A stretch of DNA of 64,000 nt from Lutraria lutraria (taxonomy: Eukaryota > Mollusca > Bivalvia > Venerida > Mactridae), in the NCBI GenBank assembly GCA_964023205.1, contig OZ026847.1, positions 5,206,819-5,270,818 on the forward strand, in the 5' to 3' direction. Shown here one piece after another: positions 12,801-27,800 of the stretch. Each line of letters starts with the position of its first letter. Within the stretch, counting starts at the first letter, position 1. The translations under genes and the position numbers were made by a program. Below the pieces are notes generated by a model. That model was not told the DNA's origin. It was given only the letters and a program-made list of their open reading frames with translations, and searched no databases.

Positions 12801-15800
12801 TATTTGTATCAACCAAATGGCGCAGTGACGGTCTTGTAATCAGACATGTTGTGAGAATAACACATCATGCAAAACACATAGAAGTCAATATCACTCATTA
12901 CAGAGTAAGTTTTAAGTCAATCAACGATGCTTGTAGTAGATAGATGGCGCCACATTTGTAGCAATAACATCCTTGTCACGACAATATCGTACAAAAAATG
13001 TAAATATTCCCATTAATCTGCTGAGGATGTTACGGATAGGTCTGCCAAAGTATCTTTGTAGTGATGTAAACAGTGTGTAAACAGAACAATACAACATCCA
13101 TTTTACTCCGATAAGATACTAATTCTTTGAAGACAGTAATGAATCTGTTTGATAAATGACAGTAACTACATTATAAAGGCGGATTATCTTAGAACGATCA
13201 AATATCAATAAAGGGAAATAATTCATGTAAAAATATTGACACAATGACACCTAAATAAAATGAATATAAATAACAATTATTGAAATATTGAATTAAACAT
13301 AACACCTTCATTATTTATTGACAGTTTGAAGAAACAGGCTCATCATTTTAATTAACAACAATACAAAAGAATTAACTGTATAGTAACTGTTGTCAAAACT
13401 GAAGAAAACATATTCCTCGATAACAATTAAAGTCCCATAAGCATATACATTTATCAGTCCTAACAGTTTCTGTTTGTTCTATAACAGAGGAATCCGGTGT
13501 ATTTTCCTCCCGTGCATACTTTATAGCAAGAAAAAATGTTTCCAAAACCACTATCGTATTTTTTTCAGTATCATTGAAAAAATTACTATTTATAGAACTA
13601 CTGTGTTTTCCCGCAGTCATATTATGCACACGGCATTAAGTGACGTCACGGGCTCTATATATTTCAAGTTTACAAAAGCAAAATACACAGCGAAATTAGT
13701 GTTTTTAGAAGAAAAAGGGCTTGTTTCGTCGGTAATAATTATCTTGGGATAATATCAGCAAATGTTTGTTTTTTGCATATTTTTTTTATTGCAAAAAGCT
13801 CATGGGGCTTTAACTTTTGTGATTTAATTTGGACACCAAGGATTTGCCCTTTCGAATGGATTCATGAAAACATACATTTTTCATGAAGTATTCTTGCATA
13901 CTTCACAAATTGTTTATGAAGTATCAAGAACTATTTGACACAGACTTTACCAGACAATGAAAGTTACAACTGACATCAATCAATTAATTCACATGTTGAT
14001 TATAATCAATTAAGAATGCAAATTCTTCTTTTTCGACTACTATCTTCTTAATATAATACAAAACACAGTCCTTATTCACTTCACAATAAACTCAACGGAG
14101 AAATAAACTGCTGGCTTAAACCTAAAATCAATTCTATTTTACCGTTCTAATTTGTAGAATCACACATTTAATATGCATAATTAAATGAGCTAAAGAACAC
14201 ATTACAACATTAACTGTAGTTTCAACAAGTATAAAGGTACTATTCTCTTAATTAAAGAGAATTCCAGTCATTTATATCCATAAAAACGAAGCTACATTTC
14301 TAATCTTCCAGAACAGAATGACAATTATGAGAAGTGTATGACATAAAATTACACTACGATATAAATCAAACGTTCTTTATTATCGCACGAGATTTCATGT
14401 CTCATATGAACCTGTTTATTAATTAACAACACGTTTATAAATTCACTACACAACCGCAGAAAGTAATGTCTATTGTATAAATTACTATGTACTATTTATA
14501 AGTCATATCCAACAATGTATTTATGAAATTCAAGTAACAACATAATTCACTAAAGTTCAAATGATAACCAATTGAAATGGGTTGATTTTTGCCAGCTCAG
14601 ATAAAGTGGAAGCAAATATTCAACAGCTGAGAAAAAAACACCAAAACTCTTCGCAATCTTTTAGTGGTGGGCGAAGATCGGTGGGCCAAAGGTACTGCGC
14701 TTGACTACTGAACAAATGTTATGGGTTTGAATCTTGGCTCTGCATTCTAAAATTTTCAGTGACGTTTTTTCCGAGTCCGCGTTTATCTCAACAACCAAGT
14801 CAAGTACCAAGCCTAAAAATCACAACAAAAAAGGACGGTCCTATACACCCCGAAATGAGCATAGCTGTCTAATGGGTCCTTAAAAATACCCGATAAATAA
14901 ATACTGATAGTTCATTGAAAAAATCTTCACCAAATGGATGTCCCAGTCTCTCAGTATAAGAGTCTCTTAGATTTTTCTCCAACTAATGCTTAACCTTTTT
15001 TCCATAATTCCACAATGATATATAGTTCAGTCCTTGATCCAACAGAACGACAGGATTCTATAGAACATAACGAAAATTACCTCAAACATTTTTTACGTCA
15101 GACATCAAACAGTACTGAGCATACTAGACATGATTTAATATATTTTTTTCTTAATCTCGAGGTTAGAATCTAATAAGATTCCTGTTTCATAGACATCACA
15201 TCAAAGTACCTCAAAATGTTATGCTGAACTCTACACATAAGTAGATAATTTTCCTTCCTCCAGAACTGGAGAGTTAAGAATTAAATCTCACTGTGCGATA
15301 ATACGTAGCAAATGACATCTAATTATCGTAACACACAGAAATTAAACTCACTATCATCAAAGACGGCAATGAAACAGACGAGCAATCAGTGAGAACATCA
15401 GATCTGGTGTATGTGTGTTAAGACTGGCAAATTATTTACGAGGAAACTGTTATTTTGATACATCAATTTCACACTTTTAATTTCAATACAGTAAAATCTA
15501 AATTATCGGAAAACCTGGTGTTATCTGAAATGAACGTCTGGTCCTGATTTCCCCTTATATATTTCAGTGTAAAATTAACTTGATTCTCCGAATCGTTTAA
15601 TCCGAAACCATAGATTATCTAAAACAATATTTCGGTCCCGTCGATTTCTGTGGTTTTACTGTAATGGAATGTATTTTTGAGTTAAAATAAGTTGTAAGTG
15701 TCTGTAGAATTTCCTTCAGAAGAAAGCAAGGCGCTGTCAAACCCCTGCTTACCACATCCACCAAATAAAGGCCACTGGGTGACCCTGCAAATAAAAGCCA

Positions 15801-18800
15801 CATTTTATATTTTCCAAGGGTGGCCTTTGTTCACAGGTTTTAATATACATGTATCATAACTCTGGATACATTAAAACATAAAACCTTTTTAAAGACATCC
15901 CCTTTTTTCCAAGATATTTTTATAATGTTAACTAAAACACAGTACCCATAATTTTGACAGTACTTTCATTTCACATTGTAATACCGTACAACCTCTCCAG
16001 AGCTGTCCTCTGTAGAACAACAACCTCTCAATAACAACACCTTCAAAATTCCCCTAAGCTGATATTTACTAAAAATTTAACCTCTGTATAACAACAACCT
16101 CTCTATAACAACACCTTCAAAATTTCCCTAAGCTGATATTTACTAAAAATTTAACCTCTGTATAACAACAACCTCTCTATAACAACACCTTCAAAATTTC
16201 CCTAAGCTGATATTTTTTCATAAAAATTTAACCTCTGTATAACAACAACCTCTCTATAACAAAACCTTCACAATTTCCCTAAGCTGATATTTACTATAAA
16301 TTTAACCTCTGTATAACAACAACCTCTCTATAACAACACCTTCAAAATTTCCCTAAGCTGATATTTACTAAAAATTTAACCTCTGTAGAGCAACAACCTC
16401 TCTATAACAAAACCTTCAAAATTTCCCTAAGCTGATATTTACTAAAAATTTAACCTCTGTAGAGCAACAACCTCTCAATAACAACACCTTCAACATTTCC
16501 CTGAGCTGATATTTACTATAAATTTAACCTCTGTAGAGCAACAACCTCTAAACAACGGCCAATATTTGCAGCTCCCACTGGGTGTTGCTCTACAGAGGTT
16601 GTAGTGTACATGCAAGCCAGCATAATCTGAGTCTGCCACAAGCTGACATATTTCACTTATGTTTATTCTTTATTTCTGAGTTCACAGTTACCTAGACAAC
16701 ATGTAACAGTCAATAACAACAACAATAACAACAACAAAACATTACAAACAAGAATGAATATAACATTTTCATGATCCAATGTGTGTCTTATAGGCGTAAG
16801 ACTCGACGATGTTATTTGCTAACCGCACTCATAATGAAATAAGGAATTGTTTTGAATAACAAAAGCCTGGAATCAACATAGTTTGTACTTAACTAAGATT
16901 ATAATGTTGTCACTTTCATGCAAAACTGTGAATCTCAGCTTCATCACAAGGCTAAGATACGATAGTTTCGCATCAAACTCCACGAGTGTCTTGAAGATAT
17001 ATTTAACGCTAACAATGCACCAACCAGCATAGCTGAGTAAATTAAGTGTCCTATCAGAATTACTAACTCAAGGTAACATACCGCTCATGTATTTACAGCT
17101 GACGGGTTATGCATAATTTACAAAGAAAATGTAACATTTCGTACATGCCACGCAATCTGTTGCATAACGGGTCTGCATCGCATGATTCTATATATACCCT
17201 GCAAACCTTGTATGCATAACATAAAAACGATCATTCGGAAGAAATTACTTCAAAACGCTGAATCCATTTTTGACAATCAACAAAAAATCACGGATATAAA
17301 AATTTACCAGTGCAACTGCTGCTGTAAACGTCGAGTTTTATAATTCCGGACTAAAGTACCTGAGAAAAACATCCTCTCAATAAAAAGGTCGTAAAATTAT
17401 AGTTACGATACCGAATTAATGGAATATGATGAGATTATTGCTTTTTCTATGGATAGCAAAGTATGTATCTTCTCATATATCATAGAAAGCAAAAGATAAA
17501 CAGATAGTTTCATGTTAAGTATTCCATAATTATTGGGATTTTTTAGCCTCTGTCGTCTATAACAGCCATCATAAAACTAGGGAAAATCTTTTAACAGGGG
17601 GGGATTTTTTACTTGATAGCTATTTCAAGCAAATCTAGAAGTTTTCTAAACGCTGATTACCTGACAAAGCACTCGGGATGCTCGACTGGGGTGGCCCATG
17701 AAAATCCTTAGCGGTTTTATATTGAGATGCTATCGAGGAAACTTCACGCAATTTACCAGCATTTATAATGGCGGAGACCTCAACTAGATAATGTTACGAT
17801 GATATATCTCCCTTCCATGGCTTCTAACCAGAAACCAAGTTAATGCACAACACAAGGGCTCAATGCAACACTGTCGTAACTTGTTCTTATTTCCATATGA
17901 GTTACGACACTGTTGCGTTGAACCCTCGAATTTACAACAATCATAAAGTATCATTCATGTACGGTACAACCAGACAAAACTTCAAAACTAATCATGAAAT
18001 CCCAGTAGATGATTACAGGCGATGAAAAATATGGTCTTTTGTTCCACCACAGAACAGCAACCACAAATTCATCCATCTTGCTCACCATAAATGGCAGCCA
18101 TGGTAACCTAACACCAAGCGTTCCAGTGTTTTTATTGCAGAAATAACAGCAATCATCAGATGATTCTGTCAGTGAACCCAGAATCAATGTTTTGATTTGA
18201 ATTTCTTTTCCAAGATAAGACCAAGTTGAGAAATATCAGTAACAGATAACTTTAAGTAGAATAAAATGTCTCATCTGATATCGGGACTGAAATGGGTTAT
18301 CACCTAGCGGAGCACATCTAAGAACTAATACATACACGGCTTGCCCGATTTAAGCCTGAAAAATTGCCGGGATTAAGGCAGATAATTGCTTTTCAAAATG
18401 ATTGATATGGCATGCTTTTGGATAAAAATGATGATGTGTTTTGTTTATATAAAGGCTTGATACAGGATTATTACGTTTCCTATCCTGTAGGTCTTAGAAG
18501 TTGTTGTTTATTGACATTATTATACTGACAGTGTGATATATAGGGCTATAAGTATACCATATATCTATGTATTGATAGATCAGCATTTTAAATCCACACA
18601 ATTAATACTTAGTGAAGGCACGCTGAATCTAGAAAATAATCAAGTATTTTGACTGACAAAAAAATCAGGTTTAGAGCCCCCAGATCAATCCTGCCATTTG
18701 GCCCAAGCCCTAAACGTCCAAACAACAAACTCAAAATTACAAAAAATATTTTGGAGACGAGCATACCTCCAAATTATGAAAATTATGCTAAGAAAATCAA

Positions 18801-21800
18801 TTTAGAAAAGTTTTAATTGGTCACCCTTACTGTAAACATGGCTATTTCTTCAGACTGAGTAAAATATTTTTAGATTCATAACAAAGTTGCCCCTCTAAAA
18901 AAAATGGGTGGGGTAAATGGTCATGTGCAGCATTGTCTTTCACTTTACACGAATGCCCTTCTTAAACACTACATCAAGTACTCCATACAGAATACTGAAC
19001 ACTGTTCATCATGACTGAACGAAAACAAACTCTTTCTTGATTCTAGAGAATTTATACCAGTTCGTAAATGGACAGTCATCAAATATGGATAAATAACATT
19101 TAATGTATGAAAAATAACCATCAGCAATCATCATTCAGTTTTACATTGGATCACTTTCCACTGTCAAATAGTTATTCATGCTTCATGAACTATTCAAGAA
19201 ATATGCAAGAATAGTTCAAGAAAAATTCATGATTTTATGAATTCCTTTTGAAAGCTTTTATCACAGGAAAATGATGAGCATAGGGATTTGATCACAAAAA
19301 CTATAAATTATTCTGGAATTATGCATGGAAACCTTTCTTAAAACTTAAACCAGAAAGTTACTAAATTTAATTTCATAATCTTAGTGAAGTGTATTTACTT
19401 CTACAATGCTCCTTCTGTCAATTGACAACATAATTATCTTATGTTCTAACAAATTAATCTTTCTTGCAAATAAAAATCATAAATACAGTGTGTTTTTTTT
19501 TTTTGGTAAATTACATTTCGTAATATTTTAGAATCTTAACTTGAGTTAGTTTATGAAAATTTCGACCATCCATTAAATTTAATCCATCTCTCAAATTTGG
19601 CTTACTTCAAGTCATAATGGTTCATAACACGAAGTTGAACAATTTCTCAGCCATTTTTATTACAACACACAAAATGCATGTCTATGATTTCTTTCCTCTT
19701 TAATCCACATTTACCAAGTTGAACAGTTAAAGGGAAGTAACTCAAACCAGCCCAAACAATTCTATTTATCTACATTGAACAAAAACTCTAATTTATACAT
19801 CTATAATAAAATTTGAAAGACTAAACTTAGCATATATGGTAACAGTGTATCTTACCTTATATGTTACATGTATCAAATATATCTAATAATAATCCTCCAG
19901 CCTCTTAATCCATTATTTACAAATAAACAGAGGAGTATTTCAGACACACAGCTTTCTATTTACAAAGAAAATCCATATTTTGAAACAAATTTAACCTTAT
20001 AAGATGCAAAATCAACAAAAACATTACGATATAATATCTGCTCCAATTTCACGGCAAGTTTGAATAACTTTACCTGCTTTCTATCCACAAAATGGTCACA
20101 TAAACACAAAAATGTTCACTCAGGAATATACAGTCCACCGGGCTGTGTGTATTTGATCAAACAAAATGGCCGCCGAGTCACTATGCTACTGGTAGTATTC
20201 AAGTAAAGCAGACTGCTATTTAAGAGGCGTTTAACGTTTAACGCACGATTGAGACACAATTCTTGTCATTTAAATACTTGAACAAAAAATGTTTAACATT
20301 AGTACTAATGATTCAACACGCATTTAGGTTTAAGAGAAAAATGATAAAATTTAAAATCTGCAGATGTAAAAACATATATGATAAATTGCTTTAATTTTCA
20401 AATTTTATCTTAATATGATAACAGAAAAAAACTATATACTGTTATGAAACAGTTTTAAAAATATTTAAGTCAAAAATATGCCAAAAATGAGTTTAGATCA
20501 CACATTTTACAAACGGTCGTTGAACTTGTATGCCCACAGACAACTTAGCAGTCAATATCAACGCAAATATTCAAAATAGAAAATAATTTAAACTGACAAA
20601 CACAAATGATTATTTTCAAACAAGTTTTATCAGCAACCATAATGGAAGACTTCAAATTTTTGTTTTTAGAAGCAATTCTTTCATTAAAATGTGAAAAAGT
20701 TTGAATGGGAGGAGAAAAAACAAACTCGACGAGAAAACGAATACGAAAAATTATTGGAAGATTTGAGTGCAGTAGTCAAGTTAATTAAAGTTTAAGAATA
20801 CGTTAATGTTAATTAATTAACAACTTCAATGAGAGATTTAAAACAATAAACACAATATTCAGTTGTCAACGGTTACCACAAAACAAGCGAATTTCAAGCC
20901 CCGGGAAAACCGAATCCAAAACAATGAGAGAACATTTATTAAGCTTTCAACAAAATGCAGACATTTTTTCACGATTCAAGACAATAAAGGCTGGCAGAGA
21001 AAAATGCCATCATTAATATCATCTTCATCAAACTGTCATACACTTCATCAAACATTTGCTTTTAAATTAACTTATATAAACATTTATATACCTTACATAA
21101 AACATGTACTTTCAAAGCATTTTTTAGGAATGAATTTCAGGCACAACTTATTGAGGTTATGAGTCCACATAAACTGACTGTTTGAGGGTTCAACGCAACA
21201 GTGTTGTAACTCATATTGAAATAAGAACAAGTTACAACTGTGTTGCGCTGAGCCCTTGTGTTGTTTAAAAACATCCCCACCCCATTCCTGCAACTCACAA
21301 TACCAAATATACCCAAGAAACACAGGAAAGGGGCATTCATTTTAAATGTCAACCAAAATAATTTTATTGCACTGTATTATTTAAAGGGTTTTCAAAGCAT
21401 TCGCAGCATGTCAATACTTTGTGTTTCTCTAAAAGACAGGAGGGGGCTGGAATAGTTCTAAAAGGGACATATATTATGGAAGATTGGATACCACAAGGAG
21501 GAATCTGACGGCCAGATGGTTGTAACTTGAGGCTGAAATCTAACAAGGCAAATTACTAATTAGTGTCATAGAGTGAGGATGGAAGACGTGAATGGAAGAC
21601 AGAAATCAGTCCACACGCAGTACATACAGATGAACAAGATTTTGTATCATTCTAACAACAACTTAAAAATGTTTCTGGGGGACACAAAAGCCCCCACAGA
21701 GCGCTAAGCCAAAAAGGTGCCATTACTCCAGTGAAAATGTTTGGATTTTAAGGGAAACCAAACTTGACCTGCATTTTATTATTATACACAGTCATGTAAA

Positions 21801-24800
21801 ATATTAAACCAATTAATCCATGAAATATTTCTTGTTTAACGGCATAAATAGGGACCACCTATCAGCTTCATAAGGAACTTCTATCAGCTCTGTCAGTCGG
21901 CTCTGTCTGTTAGCTCTTATATTGAGCTACAATAGTACTATCAGCTCAAATAGGGACCTATAATCACCTAAAATAGGGAGCTAATATTTGGTCAAATAGG
22001 GACCTATAATCACCTAAAATAGGGAGCTAATATTTGGTCAAATAGGGAGCTACAATCACCTAAAATAGGGAGCTAATATTTGGTCAAATAGGGACCTATA
22101 ATCACCTAAAATAGGGAGCTAATATTTGGTCAAATAGGGAGCTACAATCACCTAAAATAGGGAGCTAATATTTGGTCAAATAGGGACCTATAATCACCTA
22201 AAATAGGGAGCTAATATTTGGTCAAATAGGGACCTATAATCACCTAAAATAGGGAGCTAATATTTGGTCAAATAGGGAGCTACAATCACCTAAAATAGGG
22301 AGCTAATATTTGGTCAAATAGGGACCTATAATCACCTAAAATAGGGAGCTAATATTTGGTCAAATAGGGAGCTACAATCACCTAAAATAGGGAGCTAATA
22401 TTTGGTCAAATAGGGACCTACAATCACCTAAAATAGGGAGCTAATATTTGGTCAAATAGGGACCTATAATCACCTAAAATAGGGAGCTAATATTTGGTCA
22501 AATAGGGAGCTACAATCACCTAAAATAGGGAGCTAATATTTGGTCAAATAGGGACCTATAATCACCTAAAATAGGGAGCTAATATTTGGTCAAATAGGGA
22601 GCTACAATCACCTAAAATAGGGAGCTAATATTTGGTCAAATAGGGACCTATAATCACCTAAAATAGGGAGCTAATATTTGGTCAAATAGGGAGCTACAAT
22701 CACCTAAAATAGGGAGCTAATATTTGGTCAAATAGGGACCTATAATCACCTAAAATAGGGAGCTAATATTTGGTCAAATAGGGACCTATAATCACCTAAA
22801 ATAGGGAGCTAATATTTGGTCAAATAGGGAGCTACAATCACCTAAAATAGGGAGCTAATATTTGGTCAAATAGGGACCTATAATCACCTAAAATAGGGAG
22901 CTAATATTTGGTCAAATAGGGACCTATAATCACCTAAAATAGGGAGCTAATATTTGGTCAAATAGGGACCTATAATCACCTAAAATAGGGAGCTAATATT
23001 TGGTCAAATAGGGAGCTACAATCACCTAAAATAGGGAGCTAATATTTGGTCAAATAGGGACCTATAATCACCTAAAATAGGGAGCTAATATTTGGTCAAA
23101 TAGGGAGCTACAATCACCTAAAATAGGGAGCTAATATTTGGTCAAATAGGGACCTATAATCACCTAAAATAGGGAGCTAATATTTGGTCAAATAGGGAGC
23201 TACAATCACCTAAAATAGGGAGCTAATATTTGGTCAAATAGGGACCTACAATCACCTAAAATAGGGAGCTAATATTTGGTCAAATAGGGACCTATAATCA
23301 CCTAAAATAGGGAGCTAATATTTGGTCAAATAGGGACCTACAATCACCTAAAATAGGGAGCTAATATTTGGTCAAATAGGGACCTATAATCACCTAAAAT
23401 AGGGAGCTAATATTTGGTCAAATAGGGACCTATAATCACCTAAAATAGGGAGCTAATATTTGGTCAAATAGGGACCTATAATCACCTAAAATAGGGAGCT
23501 AATATTTGGTCAAATAGGGAGCTACAATCACCTAAAATAGGGAGCTAATATTTGGTCAAATAGGGACCTATAATCACCTAAAATAGGGAGCTAATATTTG
23601 GTCAAATAGGGACCTATAATCACCTAAAATAGGGAGCTAATATTTGGTCAAATAGGGACCTATAATCACCTAAAATAGGGAGCTAATATTTGGTCAAATA
23701 GGGAGCTACAATCACCTAAAATAGGGAGCTAATATTTGGTCAAATAGGGACCTACAATCACCTAAAATAGGGAGCTAATATTTGGTCAAATAGGGACCTA
23801 TAATCACCTAAAATAGGGAGCTAATATTTGGTCAAATAGGGACCTATAATCACCTAAAATAGGGAGCTAATATTTGGTCAAATAGGGACCTATAATCACC
23901 TAAAATAGGGAGCTAATATTTGGTCAAATAGGGACCTATAATCACCTAAAATAGGGAGCTAATATTTGGTCAAATAGGGACCTATAATCACCTAAAATAG
24001 GGAGCTAATATTTGGTCAAATAGGGACCTATAATCACCTAAAATAGGGAGCTAATATTTGGTCAAATAGGGACCTATAATCACCTAAAATAGGGAGCTAA
24101 TATTTGGTCAAATAGGGACCTATAATCACCTAAAATAGGGAGCTAATATTTGGTCAAATAGGGACCTATAATCACCTAAAATAGGGAGCTAATATTTGGT
24201 CAAATAGGGACCTATAATCACCTAAAATAGGGAGCTAATATTTGGTCAAATAGGGACCTATAATCACCTAAAATAGGGAGCTAATATTTGGTCAAATAGG
24301 GACCTATAATCACCTAAAATAGGGAGCTAATATTTGGTCTAATAGGGAGCTATTATTTGGTCCAATAGGGAGCTATTATTTGGTCTAATAGGGAGCTATT
24401 ATTTGGTCCAATAGGGAGCTATTATTTGGTCTAATAGGGAGCTATTATTTGGTCTAATAGGGAGCTATTATTTGGTCTAATAGGGAGCTATTATTTGGTC
24501 TAATAGGGAGCTATTATTTGGTCCAATAGGGACCTATAATCACCTAAAATAGGGAGCTAATATTTAGTCTAATAGGGAGATAGTATTTGGTCTAATAGGG
24601 AGCTAATATTTGGTCTAATAGGGAGCTATTATTTGGTCTAATAGGGAGCTATTATTTGGTCTAATAGGGAGCTATTATTTGGTCCAATAGGGAGCTATAA
24701 TCACCTAAAATAGGGAGCTAATATTTAGTCTAATAGGGAGATAGTATTTGGTCTAATAGGGAGCTAATATTTGGTATAATAAGGAGTTAATATTTGGTCT

Positions 24801-27800
24801 AATAGGGAGCTATTATTTGGTCTAATAGGGAGCTATTATTTGGTCTAATAGGGAGCTATTATTTGGTCAAATAGGGACCTATAATCACCTAAAATAGGGA
24901 GCTAATATTTAGTCTAATAGGGAGATAGTATTTGGTCTAATAGGGAGCTAATATTTGGTCTAATAGGGAGCTATTATTTGGTCTAATAGGGAGCTATTAT
25001 TTGGTCCAATAGGGAGCTATTATTTGGTCCAATAGGGAGCTATTATTTGGTCTAATAGGGATCAACAATCAGCCCTCAGTAGGGAGGTCTGATAAGCTTT
25101 AGTACATGGCCTGCACTTACAAGCTAACAACAGGTAAATGGTGCATTATAACCAGGTGTAACAGTAAACTGTTGATTAAGCCACAGAATTGCATTTACTA
25201 CAGTAAAACTGTGCAGGTATGTTCCACCATAAGTTGACTGTAACTTAGCTGTTTTCAGACATGAAGCAATGAGCTATTTCACTAGTAACATAATACATAA
25301 TGAATTCTTAACTATGCTTTGTAACCTCTCCAAAGCAACATCTGGAGAGGTTGTTGCTCAAGAGAGGGCCACTCTGGAGAGGTTGTTGCTCAAGAGAGGG
25401 CTGCTCTGGAGAGGTTGTTGCTCAAGAGAGGGCCGCTCTGGAGAGGTTGATGCTCAAGAGAGGGCTGCTCTGGAGAGCTTGTTGCTCAAGAGAGGGCCAC
25501 TCTCGAGAGGTTGTTGCTCAAGAGAGGGCCGCTCTGGAGAGCTTGTACCGTACAACAATTTTCTCAACATTATTATTCACCATTATTACCATCTTCTTTT
25601 CATCAAGATTTCAAACATGACATCTACTACATTNNNNNNNNNNNNNNNNNNNNNNNNNNNNNNNNNNNNNNNNNNNNNNNNNNNNNNNNNNNNNNNNNNN
25701 NNNNNNNNNNNNNNNNNNNNNNNNNNNNNNNNNNNNNNNNNNNNNNNNNNNNNNNNNNNNNNNNNNNNNNNNNNNNNNNNNNNNNNNNNNNNNNNNNNNN
25801 NNNNNNNNNNNNNNNNNNNNNNNNNNNNNNNNNCATTAATCTAACACTTATGACTTGTTTTAATAAAAGTACAAGATTTTCAATTTCAGATAATTTTAAT
25901 ACCTTGCCTTTGGCTAAACTAATTCAGAAATGGTGCAATTAAAAGAAATTCTTTAAATTATATAGTTAGTAAATTTATATCACATATCTATGTGATTACT
26001 ACGTTTTGATCAGCTAAACCTTAATAGACAGACCACACAGGATTAATTCTGATCCTTAAAACAAGACCTAATAAGGAGCTTTTAAGGACTTTTATCAGGA
26101 AATGGTAATTGTTCCATACTTATATTATGTTTATTTATTTGCATTTAACTTCATTTTTCCACAATTTTTCAATTATAATTGGCGACTAGTTCACTTAACC
26201 AGTTTTCCTGGACTACATGTTTATTATAACCATAGGACCTACACTTATTTTCGTCACTACCGTCAATCGAAAAGATGGCGAGTTCACTACCTTGGAGTAT
26301 TTTATACACTCAATAAGGGAAAAAAATGAAGATTTTTCTTTCGACAGATTTGCGTTGTTTGATGTGTGAAATTGAAAAATAACGTCTGTAAACGTATAAA
26401 AATCACGGAATCATGTGCCTATGATTATAACCTGATTACTTAAAACTCACCCCTTCCACAATGAAAGTCAACGTCTCCACATGTGGTGAAAAATCAACAT
26501 TGTAAAATTTTCATACAGTGGTATTATATAACCTGCAGGAAACCAGGAATCAAACCTGGATGTTGCCGTGTTCCAAATCTCATGAACTATGAGTCACTGG
26601 ACTATGGCTGTCAGGCCTTCCCTATAGTAATAATTATCATAAAATAAAGTCATCCCAGCAGGTAATGCTTAAGTCATTATTAATAAAGAAATTTTGTCAG
26701 GCTCTGAACATTCCCTAATTTATTAAAGCTTTTATAACATATATCTCTGCATGCTTATACGTGTATCTTGAGTTAAACTTGTATCTTCATATATAAAAAG
26801 TTGTCAATATTTGCAAAATTATTAATACACCATTTACTGTATATATGTACAATATGTATATGTAACCTGTTGTGAATAAAGCATAAAAAAAAAAAAAAAA
26901 AAAGTCATTATTAATAGTTTTTAGAGTCACTTGAAAGGAAAAAAATTAATGTGGTCAAACTATTATGTCAGCAGCCATCACTAAATAAATGCCACCCTGC
27001 CAATAACAACCATATTTTGTCTTTTGCAAGGGCGGTCTTTGTTTACAGGTTTGACTATATATACGCGTGTTTAAGAACTTCTTCTTTTCTTATGCTTCGA
27101 TCACCCTTAGTATTTTCGTATTTCAGATTTTTTTGTCAGAAACCTCACAAGAAAAAGGGGTCAGTTGGGTAGCCTGAACCGTGACTATTTTTATTCTGGC
27201 AAATGCATTTTTTCACCAAGATAAGCATTAAGGACATAAATCTCACATAAAACCAGAGAAAGCTTGAAGTTTTGTATAAGGGGGGGCGCTACAGCAACAA
27301 GGGGCACTATAGCAATAAGGGCCACTAAAGTAAAATAACACATTTACTGCACATATAACTCGAAAACTAAAGTTACCAGATGTCTGTTTTTCATAAAAAT
27401 TCTGGCAAATACTTGTAAAACATAATATATAAATATTTGTTTTGTGAAGCCCCCCCCCCCCCCCCTGCGCATGGTATTAGAATGAAAATAAATGTCTTAA
27501 ACACAACACGCACAGTTAGAATGTCATCTCAAATAGATCTTTTGTTCAAGAGAACTAAATCACATTTCCAGTAAGAATCTGATCCACGTAACCTTTTCAG
27601 AGTTTTCATAGATGGCGTTTTCAACATTTGATGAATTATTATCAGTAAAATGCAAGCATGAAATAAACAAGGCTTGTTTGTAAAACACACAATCATGCAC
27701 CACACCTTGAAAGCATGCATACAATGACAGCCACCTGTCAGAATCAGATGAACATTGTGGGTAGCCAGGAGGCCTATAGGGTATAAATGACTTAGAAATC

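Noticed and set aside
13393..13752. Frames in both strands at 13.4-13.75 kb and again at 39.4-39.74 kb
   Set aside because: They are shadows within TTAA family B; the frames differ between copies.
21945..25062. CRISPR-like array
   Set aside because: Both halves of the unit repeat; there are no unique spacers, and the genome is eukaryotic with introns.
25269..25942. Open frames running through the gap
   Set aside because: They are mostly N, and the coding part is the 32-bp array.
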